Virus record (IMG/VR): IMGVR_UViG_3300024312_000006
Location: 1 to 44,599 of that record
Length of the DNA: 44,599 nucleotides
Reading direction: 5' to 3' (one strand)
Source: a virus
This document shows, one piece after another, positions 20,978-29,262 of the stretch. Both the position numbers and the translations under genes were made by a program. How positions within the stretch are numbered: the first letter of the stretch is position 1; each line of letters starts with the position of its first letter. The notes beneath the pieces were generated by a model. It was not told where the DNA came from. It worked only from the letters and a program-made list of their open reading frames with translations, and did no database searches.

Positions 20978-21849
20978 TGGGCTACTTCATCCAGAAAGCA
21001 ATCGAACTTGACGAAGTCAACCGCAAGAAAGTACCGCTCACAACGCTTGCGGACTACACGCTCATGGCTAAGTATGACGGCTGCCATGGCCTCGTTACCT
21101 TCTATGGTGCCGACCTCGTCGAGTGCCGTACTGGCTCAGGAGATCCCTGGCTGTCTGTTCATGACGGAATCCTCAACCCGTTGTTCGACCGATGGGTTGA
21201 GATTGGGCGACCCGGCCCTTACTTTACATTTGCTGGCGAGGCTTGGATACCTGACACGGAGCACGCCGCCATCAACGGAACTTTCCGACGACAATCTAAA
21301 CAGCCTGATCTTAGATTCGTTCAGTTCGACACCATCCAGCACGACGTCAAGGATGTGCTCGCTGACGAGCGCACGTTCTTTGAGCGATGGACACGCGCCT
21401 CCAATGCCGGAAGTTCTGTGCTCTTGGCTGCCGAGTGGCCATCTACAACCATTGACGATGCACATACCACGGCACGTTGTCTTAAAGCAGGAGCTTCAGC
21501 TTATGACGGCTGCGTGCTAGTCCACAAGCACAAGCCCTACAAGCCGGGTCGATGCCGCGATGGTGAGAAGATCAAGGTTAAGCCTGCCCTGGAGTTCGAC
21601 CTGCGCGTCATTCGGTTCAACCCGGCTAACGGGGAGAAGACCGGCAAGATCACTGGCAGCATCACAGTTGACTTTGAGGGTAAGGAGTTGGACGTGGCTG
21701 TGCTACGAGAAGACGACCTCGAAGAACTTCATGCAGACAACAACGCATGGAGCGGACGCATCGTTGCCGTTGAGGCGATGGCACGTAGCTCCAAGGGCCT
21801 ACTGCGTGAGCCTCGCTTGAAGGGTGGGCCACGCATCGACAAGACATAA
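20977..21849 (+). CDS. ATP-dependent DNA ligase
   Basis: A 290-residue ligase that seals nicks in replicated phage DNA. Motif I is MAKYDG with the adenylated lysine K32. Motif III is around FTFAGEAW, motif IV around AYDGCVLVHK, motif V at GEKIKVKP. The OB-fold C-terminal part follows. It is shorter than T7 ligase (359 residues). TGATG overlap with the preceding stop; GGTGGAG upstream. The reading frame is open to 20941, but ATG 20977 gives the natural N-terminus. Confidence 0.9.
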   Translation: MGYFIQKAIELDEVNRKKVPLTTLADYTLMAKYDGCHGLVTFYGADLVECRTGSGDPWLSVHDGILNPLFDRWVEIGRPGPYFTFAGEAWIPDTEHAAINGTFRRQSKQPDLRFVQFDTIQHDVKDVLADERTFFERWTRASNAGSSVLLAAEWPSTTIDDAHTTARCLKAGASAYDGCVLVHKHKPYKPGRCRDGEKIKVKPALEFDLRVIRFNPANGEKTGKITGSITVDFEGKELDVAVLREDDLEELHADNNAWSGRIVAVEAMARSSKGLLREPRLKGGPRIDKT

Positions 21850-21851
21850 GC

Positions 21852-24317
21852 ATGACACTACTGACTCAGATTGAAGTTGAAGAACAGATGTACCAGGGTG
21901 GTATCACCCGTGCGCAAGCATCCATGCAGGCCAACGAGGCCAGAGGTGCGGCTGACCAGAACGCCTACGCCAAGGCAGTCTACCGTGACTGGATTGACCC
22001 GGTCGCTACTGAGATTGCCCTCGACGTGGGAGAACGCTCGAACAAGCCGGGGCAGCGCATGGCCTACACTACCCTGCTTCGACCGCTCAACGCTGAGGCA
22101 GTAGCCCTTATTGCTTTGCGGCAGGCGCTTACTTTCTGCATGGCCATGAACGAGGACAACCGGCACCACCGCGCTTTGTCGAACGCCCTCGGAGCTGCGG
22201 TGCACTCTGAGCTGGTGTTGACTCAGATCGACAGCTTAGAGCCTGACCTGTTCATGACCATTGCCCGAGACCTGGGCCGTCGGCGCAGCAAGAATCTGCG
22301 CCACAAGATGGCAGTCTTCAGGAACCAAGCGTCTGCCCACCAAATCGAGTTGACAGAGTGGCCAGTAGGGGCGCGTGACCAAGTCGGCATGTATCTGCTC
22401 GGCGTGTTAGAACGATGCGGAGTGCTCGACATCGGTGAAACTTACCGACAGGGTTACAAACACGCCTATCGTCCGGTCAATCTGTCAACCGACCTTCTGC
22501 AGAAGATCGAGCAAATCAAGGGCTTCGTGAGTATTACCTCACCTGTATACGGCCCTTGTGTGGAGCCCCCTTTGGATTGGGAGACCCCGGTTGGGGGTGG
22601 CTTCCACACTGCTCGTCTTCGCCGTGCCTTGCCTGTAGTGGTGCGCTGCCACCCTAATAGCCGCGACCTATACACCCAAGGGTGGAACCCGCCCAGATTC
22701 CTGGCCGCTGTGAACAACATGCAGCGTACCAGCTGGCAGGTGAACAAGCAGGTGCTCGACACCATCTTAGCTGTAGCAGAGGACGGCAACGTGGGTGAGA
22801 TCGTATCCATTGCCGAAGAACCCAAGCCTGCCCTACCCTCGTGGCTAACTCCTGACATGAAGAAGGAGACCATGACGGAGGTGCAGCTGGAGTCCTTCCT
22901 TTCTTGGAAGCGCAGCGTGGCCGAGTGGCACACGAAGATGAAGCTCTTGCGTAGTAAGTTCGGGCGATTCTACGCAGCATCCCGTGCAGCCCAGATGTTC
23001 CGCGACTACCCTAACCTGTACTTTGTGTACTTCGCTGACAGCCGTGGTCGGCTGTACCCGTTGACCTACGGGGTAAACCCACAAGGCAGCGACCTGCAGA
23101 AGGCACTACTTCGCTTCTCTGTAGGCAAGGCGCTTACCACACCAGAGGCTGTGCTGTGGTTCCACGTTCTTGGTGCTAACAAGTTCGGCTTCGATAAGGC
23201 TTCTCTACAAGACCGCATGGCCTGGGTGATTGAGCGTAAAGAGCAGCTTGTCGCCATTGCCGAAGACCCACTGAATAACCGTGGGTGGCTCGACGCAGAC
23301 TGCCCGCTGCAATTCCTGGCGTGGTGCTTCGAGTACAAGGGGTGGCTTGACGATCCCCTGAACTTCAAGAGCCACCTACCCGTCGGGTTGGACGGTTCGT
23401 GCAACGGCCTGCAACACTTGTCGGCCATGACCCGCGACCCCATCGGCGGCGCGGCGACGAACCTGATTCCGGCCGCGACCATGAACGACATTTACAGGCA
23501 GGTCGCCGAGGCCGCCACAACGCGCATGGCGGCGTTTTCTTACCTGGGTGAAGGGGCTGATGAGGACGCGCAGAAAAAAGAGGCTGTGCGCCTTAAATGG
23601 CTGGCCCACGGCGTCAGCCGGTCAGCCGTTAAACGCAGCGTGATGACTACCCCGTATGGAGTGACGAAGCGCAGCGCCACCACCTACGTCATTAGTGATT
23701 ACCTGGAGGCGGGCAATGCCCCTTGCTTCACCAAGGAGGAATACTACACCGCAGCATCGGTGCTCATGGATCACGCATGGCCAGCTATCGGTGACGTGGT
23801 TGTGCGGGGGCGACACGTCCTTGATTGGCTGCGACGAGCGGCCACGATCATGACGGGCAAGCTAGGTGAAGAGAAGGTGCTGTGGTGGCGGACACCGTCC
23901 GGTTTTGTCGCCAGCCAGTCCCACTTCGAGCTGGAGTTCCGCCGCATCACGACTAGGTTGTACGGTGTGGAGAAGATCCGGGTGCCTGTAGAGTCAGACC
24001 TGATCGACATTGCGGGACACAAGGCGGGACTTCCTCCTAACTTCATCCATAGTCTGGACGCGGCCCACCTTCACGTGGTAGCCGCTGCCGCACCTGAGCA
24101 AGGTATCAGCCACCTTGCCATGATTCACGACGACTACGGCACCCATGCAGCCGATGCCGACAAACTATACACGCTCATCCGAGAAAAGTTTGTCTGGCTG
24201 TACGAAAACTTCGACCCGCTGTGCGACTTGCAGGAGCAGTACAATCTGCCAAAGCCGCCTGACAAGGGTGGCCTCGACATCTCAGTGGTTCGCAACAGCG
24301 AATTTTTCTTCTCTTAA
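21852..24317 (+). CDS. Single-subunit phage RNA polymerase (T7 family)
   Basis: An 821-residue polymerase (T7: 883) that should read the later phage genes. Motif A GLDGSCNGLQH has D514; motif B is RSAVKRSVMTTPYG with K594; motif C is MIHDDYGT with D760. The specificity loop lies between RITTRLYGVEKIRV and LPPNFIHSLD and differs from T7, so its promoter should differ too. It is the last gene before the virion block, the phiKMV arrangement, which means the enzyme is made fairly late. A motif suited to be its promoter (24321) stands right after its stop. Confidence 0.95.
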   Translation: MTLLTQIEVEEQMYQGGITRAQASMQANEARGAADQNAYAKAVYRDWIDPVATEIALDVGERSNKPGQRMAYTTLLRPLNAEAVALIALRQALTFCMAMNEDNRHHRALSNALGAAVHSELVLTQIDSLEPDLFMTIARDLGRRRSKNLRHKMAVFRNQASAHQIELTEWPVGARDQVGMYLLGVLERCGVLDIGETYRQGYKHAYRPVNLSTDLLQKIEQIKGFVSITSPVYGPCVEPPLDWETPVGGGFHTARLRRALPVVVRCHPNSRDLYTQGWNPPRFLAAVNNMQRTSWQVNKQVLDTILAVAEDGNVGEIVSIAEEPKPALPSWLTPDMKKETMTEVQLESFLSWKRSVAEWHTKMKLLRSKFGRFYAASRAAQMFRDYPNLYFVYFADSRGRLYPLTYGVNPQGSDLQKALLRFSVGKALTTPEAVLWFHVLGANKFGFDKASLQDRMAWVIERKEQLVAIAEDPLNNRGWLDADCPLQFLAWCFEYKGWLDDPLNFKSHLPVGLDGSCNGLQHLSAMTRDPIGGAATNLIPAATMNDIYRQVAEAATTRMAAFSYLGEGADEDAQKKEAVRLKWLAHGVSRSAVKRSVMTTPYGVTKRSATTYVISDYLEAGNAPCFTKEEYYTAASVLMDHAWPAIGDVVVRGRHVLDWLRRAATIMTGKLGEEKVLWWRTPSGFVASQSHFELEFRRITTRLYGVEKIRVPVESDLIDIAGHKAGLPPNFIHSLDAAHLHVVAAAAPEQGISHLAMIHDDYGTHAADADKLYTLIREKFVWLYENFDPLCDLQEQYNLPKPPDKGGLDISVVRNSEFFFS

Positions 24318-24320
24318 ACG

Positions 24321-24337
24321 AGTACCTGTAATCACAG
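24321..24337 (+). promoter_or_regulatory. Candidate phage-polymerase promoter before the virion genes
   Basis: AGTACCTGTAATCACAG begins 3 nt after the RNA polymerase stop, in the only gap before the structural operon. It differs from the copies at 27591 and 40512 only at the first base and one interior base (G for T). Function inferred from repetition and position. Confidence 0.5.
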
Positions 24338-24346
24338 GGCGATGAC

Positions 24347-24526
24347 ATGGAAGCAGAACCTCAAACCACCCAAGTAGTGGTCTTTCAAAGAGACCAGTAC
24401 AAGAAGCTGGAAGCACAGCTACCAGCACCCATCCCATCAGGACAGACCACAGACATCCAAGCAGGATTCCTCCTGGGAGTCCAGCATGTTCTGAAGATGT
24501 TGAGAGAAGGATTCACCATCACATGA
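24347..24526 (+). CDS. Small unknown protein, 59 aa
   Basis: First gene after the candidate promoter. Sequence begins MEAEPQTTQVVVFQRDQYKK and ends in a helix with GFLLGVQHVLKMLREGF. Weak ribosome site (AGGGCG). The stop overlaps the next start (ATGA). A small gene of this kind commonly stands between RNA polymerase and the virion block; role unknown. Confidence 0.65.
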   Translation: MEAEPQTTQVVVFQRDQYKKLEAQLPAPIPSGQTTDIQAGFLLGVQHVLKMLREGFTIT

Positions 24527-25002
24527 GAGCAGTAATCAACTCAGACATCCCACTAATCATGGAGAAGCTCAAGGAGCTGAAGGGATACTCTACAGCCCCA
24601 CACGTTCAGTACGCTGACGAGATGGAAGCAGAGCTGCACCTGAGGAATGTCGTGCATGAGAATGGACACACTACCCAGATCACGGATAACTGCCGAGCTG
24701 TCCTAGTAGATGGGTTCTTCATCATGTATCAGGTGGCTCCTATGTGGTGCACCAAGGTCTCGTTCCTTCTGGAGGAGATGGTGATTCGTGTAGAGGGTAA
24801 CAAGTCCGCTGCCATCGTTCCACAAGTGCTCAAGCAACTGCAAGAGCGTTTCAACTGTGTTGCTTTCTTCGGAGGCGACAGCCAAGGTGACTACATGGGC
24901 AAGCACTATCGTGCCGCTGGCTGTGTGCACTCTGGTACTCTTTACATCGGAGGTCATAATGGGAGCAGTCCGCAAATGGACGGGTCAGAAGGGGGCAGTT
25001 GA
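24523..25002 (+). CDS. GNAT-like acetyltransferase
   Basis: A 159-residue protein with a GNAT-type outline: central strands (RAVLVDGFFIMYQVAPMW), a long beta strand LLEEMVIRV, a helix AAIVPQVLKQLQER, and a last FNCVAFFGGDSQGDYMGKHYRAAGC region as in phage GNAT proteins near the portal gene. The acceptor is unknown. The acetyl-CoA loop is not a textbook match, so moderate confidence. Its last 44 nt overlap the next gene. Confidence 0.55.
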   Translation: MRAVINSDIPLIMEKLKELKGYSTAPHVQYADEMEAELHLRNVVHENGHTTQITDNCRAVLVDGFFIMYQVAPMWCTKVSFLLEEMVIRVEGNKSAAIVPQVLKQLQERFNCVAFFGGDSQGDYMGKHYRAAGCVHSGTLYIGGHNGSSPQMDGSEGGS

Positions 25003-25279
25003 GCGACAGAAGCGCGCACTGACCCAGCAAGAACAAGCCGCTCGTGATGCGGAGGCACGACAAACGTCGGCCATGAATTCCAGCATTCAGCAAGCCGCAC
25101 GCAACATGGCAGCACAGCAGGAGCGAGAGGCTGCCCAAGCTGCGGCTAGCCAGGAACTCAACAAGCCGCTTGCTGCAGCCGATGTGCGTCTGGGTGACGC
25201 AGGCATGAACGTGATTGAAGCGGTGCGCAGCCGACGCAAGAAGTTCAGCGCCGGGTATTCCTCTGGGGTCAACATCTAA
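24959..25279 (+). CDS. Small virion/assembly protein upstream of portal (gp7.3-like?)
   Basis: A 106-residue, Ala/Gln/Arg-rich, coiled-coil protein with GGAGGT 4 nt before ATG 24959. Starts MGAVRKWTG and ends SRRKKFSAGYSSGVNI. T7 has a comparable small tail-assembly protein (gp7.3) just before the portal gene; the resemblance is in size, position and composition. Stop overlaps the portal start (TAATG). Confidence 0.55.
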   Translation: MGAVRKWTGQKGAVERQKRALTQQEQAARDAEARQTSAMNSSIQQAARNMAAQQEREAAQAAASQELNKPLAAADVRLGDAGMNVIEAVRSRRKKFSAGYSSGVNI

Positions 25280-26787
25280 TGCGGGCAAACACAGCTAAAC
25301 AAGCGTGGCTAGTGCAGGACGGCAAACGGCAGGGCTTGCTCAGCAAGGTCGAGCTGTGCTGTAAACTGACGCTGCCTCGCCTTTGGTACGACGAGGGCGA
25401 GGAAGATAGCTACGCAGTGAGCACCCTCGACTTCCAATCGTTGGGTGCTCTGTGCGTAAGCCACATGAGCAATAGAACCATCCTCACGATGTTTCCTCCT
25501 AGCCGTGGCTTCTTTCGCATGGAGGCTCCGGCAGACGTGGCCAACCTCGCCAGGGAGCTTGGGTTCAGCGAGCCAGACCTAGCTAAGGAGATGTCCTCGG
25601 TAGAGCAAAAGGCGTTCCGGCATCTGGAGAACTCTTTGCAACGCCCGAAGCTGACACGGATGGCCGAGCTGCTCATTGCCACAGGGAACTGCCTGGTAGT
25701 TGAGGAAGATGCTCGCCAGCTGCGCGTGATGTCCCTCAGGTACTACTGCGTGCAGCGAACAAGGAAGGGTGGCCTCAAGTCCCTCATCATCCGCGAGAAG
25801 CTGCTGTTCGACGAGCTAGATGACAAGCTGCAAGCTCTGCTCTCGGGCAGGTTCCAAGCTGACCAGACGGTCGATTACTACACGTGGGTTGTGCGGCAAC
25901 CCGGGGGTAGCTTTATTGAGACTGTGTGGGTTAACGACATCTTGCTGCCGAACAACTACGGTAGTCGGTACGCAAAGGAAGAAGACCTCCCCTATCATGT
26001 GTTGACGTGGTCCCTCGCGGATAACAAGAACTATGGTACGGGTCTGGTAGAGGACTACATCCGCGACTTCGCTGCGCTGTCGGCTGTGTCTCAGGCTGTC
26101 ACCGAAGGCTCGGTTGCCTGTGCGCAGAACCGCATCCTTGTGGACCCGGGCAGCACGACTAAGCCGGACGACTTCAACACGTCAAGCAACAACCAAGCTA
26201 TCCCGGGCACACCAGAAACCATCAACAACGTCATGCTAGGTAATCCTGCTGGCGTGCAGGTTTCGATGAGCCACGAGGAAAAGATTGATCGACGTCTTCG
26301 ACAAGCGTTCATGCTGACGTCCGGGATCATCCGTCAAGCAGAGCGGCTTACTGCCTTCGAGATCCGCAAGATGGCAGAAGAGATGGACATTCAGCACGGT
26401 GGTAGCTACTCGGCCCTGAGTGGCACAGTCCAACCCTGGATGGCCAAGTGGTGTCTGCGCGGGGCGAAGGTTCCTAAGCAGTTCATCAACAACGACGGCA
26501 TTAGCTTGGTTACGGGTACCGATGCGCTGTCTCGTAACGCCGACGTGGACAACATGCGCATGGCGATGGAAGACCTTGGGGCGGCTCAAGCTATCCCAGA
26601 GGAAGTCCGCGCAGAAATCTCTTGGCCCCGACTTATCGCCTTCGTAGGCGCAGGGCGGCAGACACCTCTCGGGGACATGCTGCTTACTGACGCAGAGAAG
26701 CAGCAACGGCAGACCCAACAGACTAACCAGGAAGCCGCCACCACATACGCAACCACTGCGGCACAAGCTGCAGCAACACCTCAATAA
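25279..26787 (+). CDS. Portal (head-tail connector) protein
   Basis: A 502-residue protein in the portal position with the T7 gp8 layout (536 residues): an N-terminal stretch, a central region with NRTILTMFPPSRGFFRM and a long helical middle (IRQAERLTAFEIRKMAEEMD), and a Gln/Thr/Ala-rich C-terminus. It forms the dodecameric ring through which DNA is packaged and ejected. Followed after 2 nt by the scaffold gene. Confidence 0.88.
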   Translation: MRANTAKQAWLVQDGKRQGLLSKVELCCKLTLPRLWYDEGEEDSYAVSTLDFQSLGALCVSHMSNRTILTMFPPSRGFFRMEAPADVANLARELGFSEPDLAKEMSSVEQKAFRHLENSLQRPKLTRMAELLIATGNCLVVEEDARQLRVMSLRYYCVQRTRKGGLKSLIIREKLLFDELDDKLQALLSGRFQADQTVDYYTWVVRQPGGSFIETVWVNDILLPNNYGSRYAKEEDLPYHVLTWSLADNKNYGTGLVEDYIRDFAALSAVSQAVTEGSVACAQNRILVDPGSTTKPDDFNTSSNNQAIPGTPETINNVMLGNPAGVQVSMSHEEKIDRRLRQAFMLTSGIIRQAERLTAFEIRKMAEEMDIQHGGSYSALSGTVQPWMAKWCLRGAKVPKQFINNDGISLVTGTDALSRNADVDNMRMAMEDLGAAQAIPEEVRAEISWPRLIAFVGAGRQTPLGDMLLTDAEKQQRQTQQTNQEAATTYATTAAQAAATPQ

Positions 26788-26789
26788 AG

Positions 26790-27587
26790 ATGTCCGAAGC
26801 AAATCAAAACACCAACCAGACGCAGCAGGTTAACCAGCAAGGTACTAACCAACAGACCAATCAGCAGGTCAATCAGCAAACCAAGCAGACAGTCGCCGGT
26901 CAGTTGCTGCCTGATGAGCAACAGCTGAATGGTACGTCCAGCAACCAGCTTGGTGATAAGAAGGAAGACGAAACCAAAGAGATCAAGTTCGAACCCACGG
27001 GTGACGCCGGCCTCGATCTTACTCTGAGCTTCCTGGGCAAGCTGGGCTTTGACATCGACCATCCGGCGATGGTGGCAGCAGGCGGCGGTGACTTCGGCCT
27101 GCTCAAGGCCGAGTTGGCACTGCTGGGTGACAAGGCCCGAGGTTGGGAGCAGGTGCTCGCTGTCGGCGAGGCTGCATACTTGAAGAAGGATACCGAGTTC
27201 AAGGCCCGCCAAGCGGAAGATGTGAAGAAGATTCACGAGGCCGCCGGTGGTGAGGAACAGTGGAAGCAAATCAAAGAGTGGGCAGGGAAGAACGCAGAGC
27301 CCGATGAGCGAACCCAGATCAACGCCGCCCTTTCGCAAGGTGGTATGGTGGCTCAGGCTATGGCCGCTTTCTTGGCCGGTCAGTTCGCCTCCGCGACGAA
27401 CGTCACGGTGCGTGGCGCCCCGGCTGTCAAGGACGGTGCAGGTACAGTCACGGCAGGTAACAGCGCGCTCAGTCCCGCCGACTATCAGAAGGGCATCAAC
27501 GAGCTGAAGAAGCAGTACGGCATGCACTTCACCAACACCACCGAGTACCAGGAACTGCAAGCCCGCCGCCGACAGTGGCGCGGTTGA
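26790..27587 (+). CDS. Capsid assembly scaffold protein
   Basis: A 265-residue acidic helical protein between portal and capsid, the place of T7 gp9. Residues 1-34 are almost only Asn, Gln and Thr with a repeated NQQ(T/V)NQQ pattern. The middle is charged and helical, and the C-terminus is basic (ARRRQWRG), as needed for contact with the capsid protein. Scaffolds shape the procapsid and leave before DNA filling. Confidence 0.85.
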   Translation: MSEANQNTNQTQQVNQQGTNQQTNQQVNQQTKQTVAGQLLPDEQQLNGTSSNQLGDKKEDETKEIKFEPTGDAGLDLTLSFLGKLGFDIDHPAMVAAGGGDFGLLKAELALLGDKARGWEQVLAVGEAAYLKKDTEFKARQAEDVKKIHEAAGGEEQWKQIKEWAGKNAEPDERTQINAALSQGGMVAQAMAAFLAGQFASATNVTVRGAPAVKDGAGTVTAGNSALSPADYQKGINELKKQYGMHFTNTTEYQELQARRRQWRG

Positions 27588-27590
27588 TTA

Positions 27591-27607
27591 GGTACCTTTA
27601 ATCACAG
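27591..27607 (+). promoter_or_regulatory. Candidate phage-polymerase promoter before capsid
   Basis: GGTACCTTTAATCACAG starts 3 nt after the scaffold stop and 42 nt before the capsid ATG. In T7 the strongest late promoter (phi10) is exactly here. Shares 16 bases with the site at 40512. Confidence 0.55.
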
Positions 27608-27632
27608 ACAACCCTAACGGCAAGGAACAACA

Positions 27633-28622
27633 ATGCCCATCATCTCGACTACCCCGGTTCGCCCGGGTCAGAACGGCGGCACCGGCGCGGTCGATGCCCT
27701 GCACATCGAAGAGTTCACCAACGAACTTCACGGTACCATTGACCGCAAATCGGTCCTCGCACCCTGGGTGCCCACCCGCTCCGTGCAAGGTACCTCCGTG
27801 CTGCAAAGCTACGCAGTTGGTGAGACTTCGCTCCAGAAGCTGGTCCCCGGTGAAGCCCCTGACGGCACCGGTGCCAAGTTCGGTAAGAACAACCTGACGA
27901 TCGACACCGTCATCCTGGGTCGCAACATCGTGCCTCTGCTGGAAGACTTCCAGACGAAGTACAACGCCCGTGCTGCCATCGGTCAGGAACAGGGCAAGAA
28001 GCACGCCAAGTTCAAGGACCAAGCGTTCTTCATTCAGGCTGTCAAGGCCGCCCTGCTCACTGACACCAAGTACACCGGTGTCTCTGGTGCAGGTCACTCT
28101 GGTGGTAACAAGGTCACCATGGCTGCTAGCGGCGACGCCCTGGACCCGGCCCTGATGTACGACTACATCGGTCAGCTGATGGTCAAGTTCCAGAACAAGG
28201 ACATCGACCCCGGCACCGAGGACATGATCGTCGCGGTCAAGCCTGAGCTGTTCATGACCCTGCTCCAGAACGAGTGGCTCGTCAACACCAACTACACCAC
28301 TGCCTCTGGCAACTCGGTGGAAGCTATGGTGCTGAAGACCTACGGTGTTCCGGTGGTGTCGTCCACGAACTTCGTGGGTGGCTCTAACATCACGGGTCAC
28401 TTCCTGTCGAACGCCAGCAACGGCAACGCTTACGACGGTGACTTCACCAAGGTCGTCGCCGGCGTGTTCTCGCCGCTGGCCCTGATGGCCGGTGAGACCA
28501 TCCCGCTGTCCACCGACGTCTGGTTCAACGACCTGGACAAGCAGTGGTACATCGACTCTTGGACCAGCTTTGGTGTCGGCCCCGACCGCGCCGAGTACGC
28601 AGGCGTCATCGTGGCTCCCTGA
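27633..28622 (+). CDS. Major capsid protein
   Basis: A 329-residue HK97-fold capsid protein of the T7 gp10 type, with a strongly biased GC-rich codon choice as expected for the most abundant product. Recognisable parts: the N-arm ending in LHGTIDRKSVLAPWV, IDTVILGRNIVPLLEDFQ, the DALDPALMYDYIGQLMVKF helix, and the C-terminal DRAEYAGVIVAP. The candidate promoter lies upstream and the terminator at 28650 downstream, the T7 gene 10 setting. AAGGAAC precedes the ATG. Confidence 0.92.
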   Translation: MPIISTTPVRPGQNGGTGAVDALHIEEFTNELHGTIDRKSVLAPWVPTRSVQGTSVLQSYAVGETSLQKLVPGEAPDGTGAKFGKNNLTIDTVILGRNIVPLLEDFQTKYNARAAIGQEQGKKHAKFKDQAFFIQAVKAALLTDTKYTGVSGAGHSGGNKVTMAASGDALDPALMYDYIGQLMVKFQNKDIDPGTEDMIVAVKPELFMTLLQNEWLVNTNYTTASGNSVEAMVLKTYGVPVVSSTNFVGGSNITGHFLSNASNGNAYDGDFTKVVAGVFSPLALMAGETIPLSTDVWFNDLDKQWYIDSWTSFGVGPDRAEYAGVIVAP

Positions 28623-28649
28623 TCTTTCGCTTGCTTAGGCAGGCTAACC

Positions 28650-28678
28650 GCCCCTCCCTAGCCGGGAGGGGCTTTTTT
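28650..28678 (+). terminator. Rho-independent-type terminator after capsid
   Basis: GCCCCTCCC 28650-28658 pairs with GGGAGGGGC 28664-28672 across a TAGCC loop, followed by six T. It is the strongest terminator in the genome and matches T7's T-phi after gene 10. It would lower expression of the tail genes relative to capsid. Confidence 0.92.
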
Positions 28679-28686
28679 GTTTGCTT

Positions 28687-29253
28687 ATGAACAAGCTCGA
28701 CGTGATTAATGCAATGCTGGCCAGCATGGGCCAAGCCCCCATCAACTCTCTTACTGAAGAGAACTCTTTCCGTGACACAGGTCTGAAGCGTTTGGATCTG
28801 TGCCAGCGACGAATTCTTTCGCGTGGCTTCTGGTTCAATGAAGAAACCAGGACGCTGACGCCTGATGCCTACGGTATCATCACTGTCCCCAACGACATGC
28901 TTGAGCTGCGCAACCCGCGTGGGGCTAGCGTGTTGTATAACAAGCGTGGGGACAAGGTCTACAATCGCTCGCAGGGCACCTACTTGTTTGATGGCCCTAT
29001 CAAAGTTAACCTGCTGGTTAACCTGGACTTCGACGACCTGCCCATCTTAGCCGCAGAATACATCGGGGCCGTAGCAGTGCACGAGTTTCAGACGGACTTC
29101 GACTCCGACCCGCAGAAGATGCGCGAGCTTGAGAAGCGCAAGACGTCTGCGTGGGCTGCGTTCAATGCCGAAGATATCCGACAACGCGCAGTGGTGCTAG
29201 CCCAGAATCCGGCGATGAATCGCCTGCGTATGTACGGACCCAACCTGCAATAA
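28687..29253 (+). CDS. Tail tubular protein A (adaptor)
   Basis: A 188-residue protein of the T7 gp11 type, forming the ring under the portal. Start MNKLDVINAMLASMGQAPIN is typical (helix then Ser/Gly-Gln-Ala-Pro turn). The frame is open from a TTG at 28681, but ATG 28687 is natural. No ribosome site stands at normal distance; the nearest is GGAGGGG in the 3' arm of the terminator, 15 nt away. Confidence 0.88.
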   Translation: MNKLDVINAMLASMGQAPINSLTEENSFRDTGLKRLDLCQRRILSRGFWFNEETRTLTPDAYGIITVPNDMLELRNPRGASVLYNKRGDKVYNRSQGTYLFDGPIKVNLLVNLDFDDLPILAAEYIGAVAVHEFQTDFDSDPQKMRELEKRKTSAWAAFNAEDIRQRAVVLAQNPAMNRLRMYGPNLQ

Positions 29254-29262
29254 GGAGCCGCA

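Noticed and set aside
27588-28400. 270-codon minus-strand frame opposite capsid
   Set aside because: Shadow of the strongly biased capsid codons; the same applies to 17124-17921 and 26781-27560.
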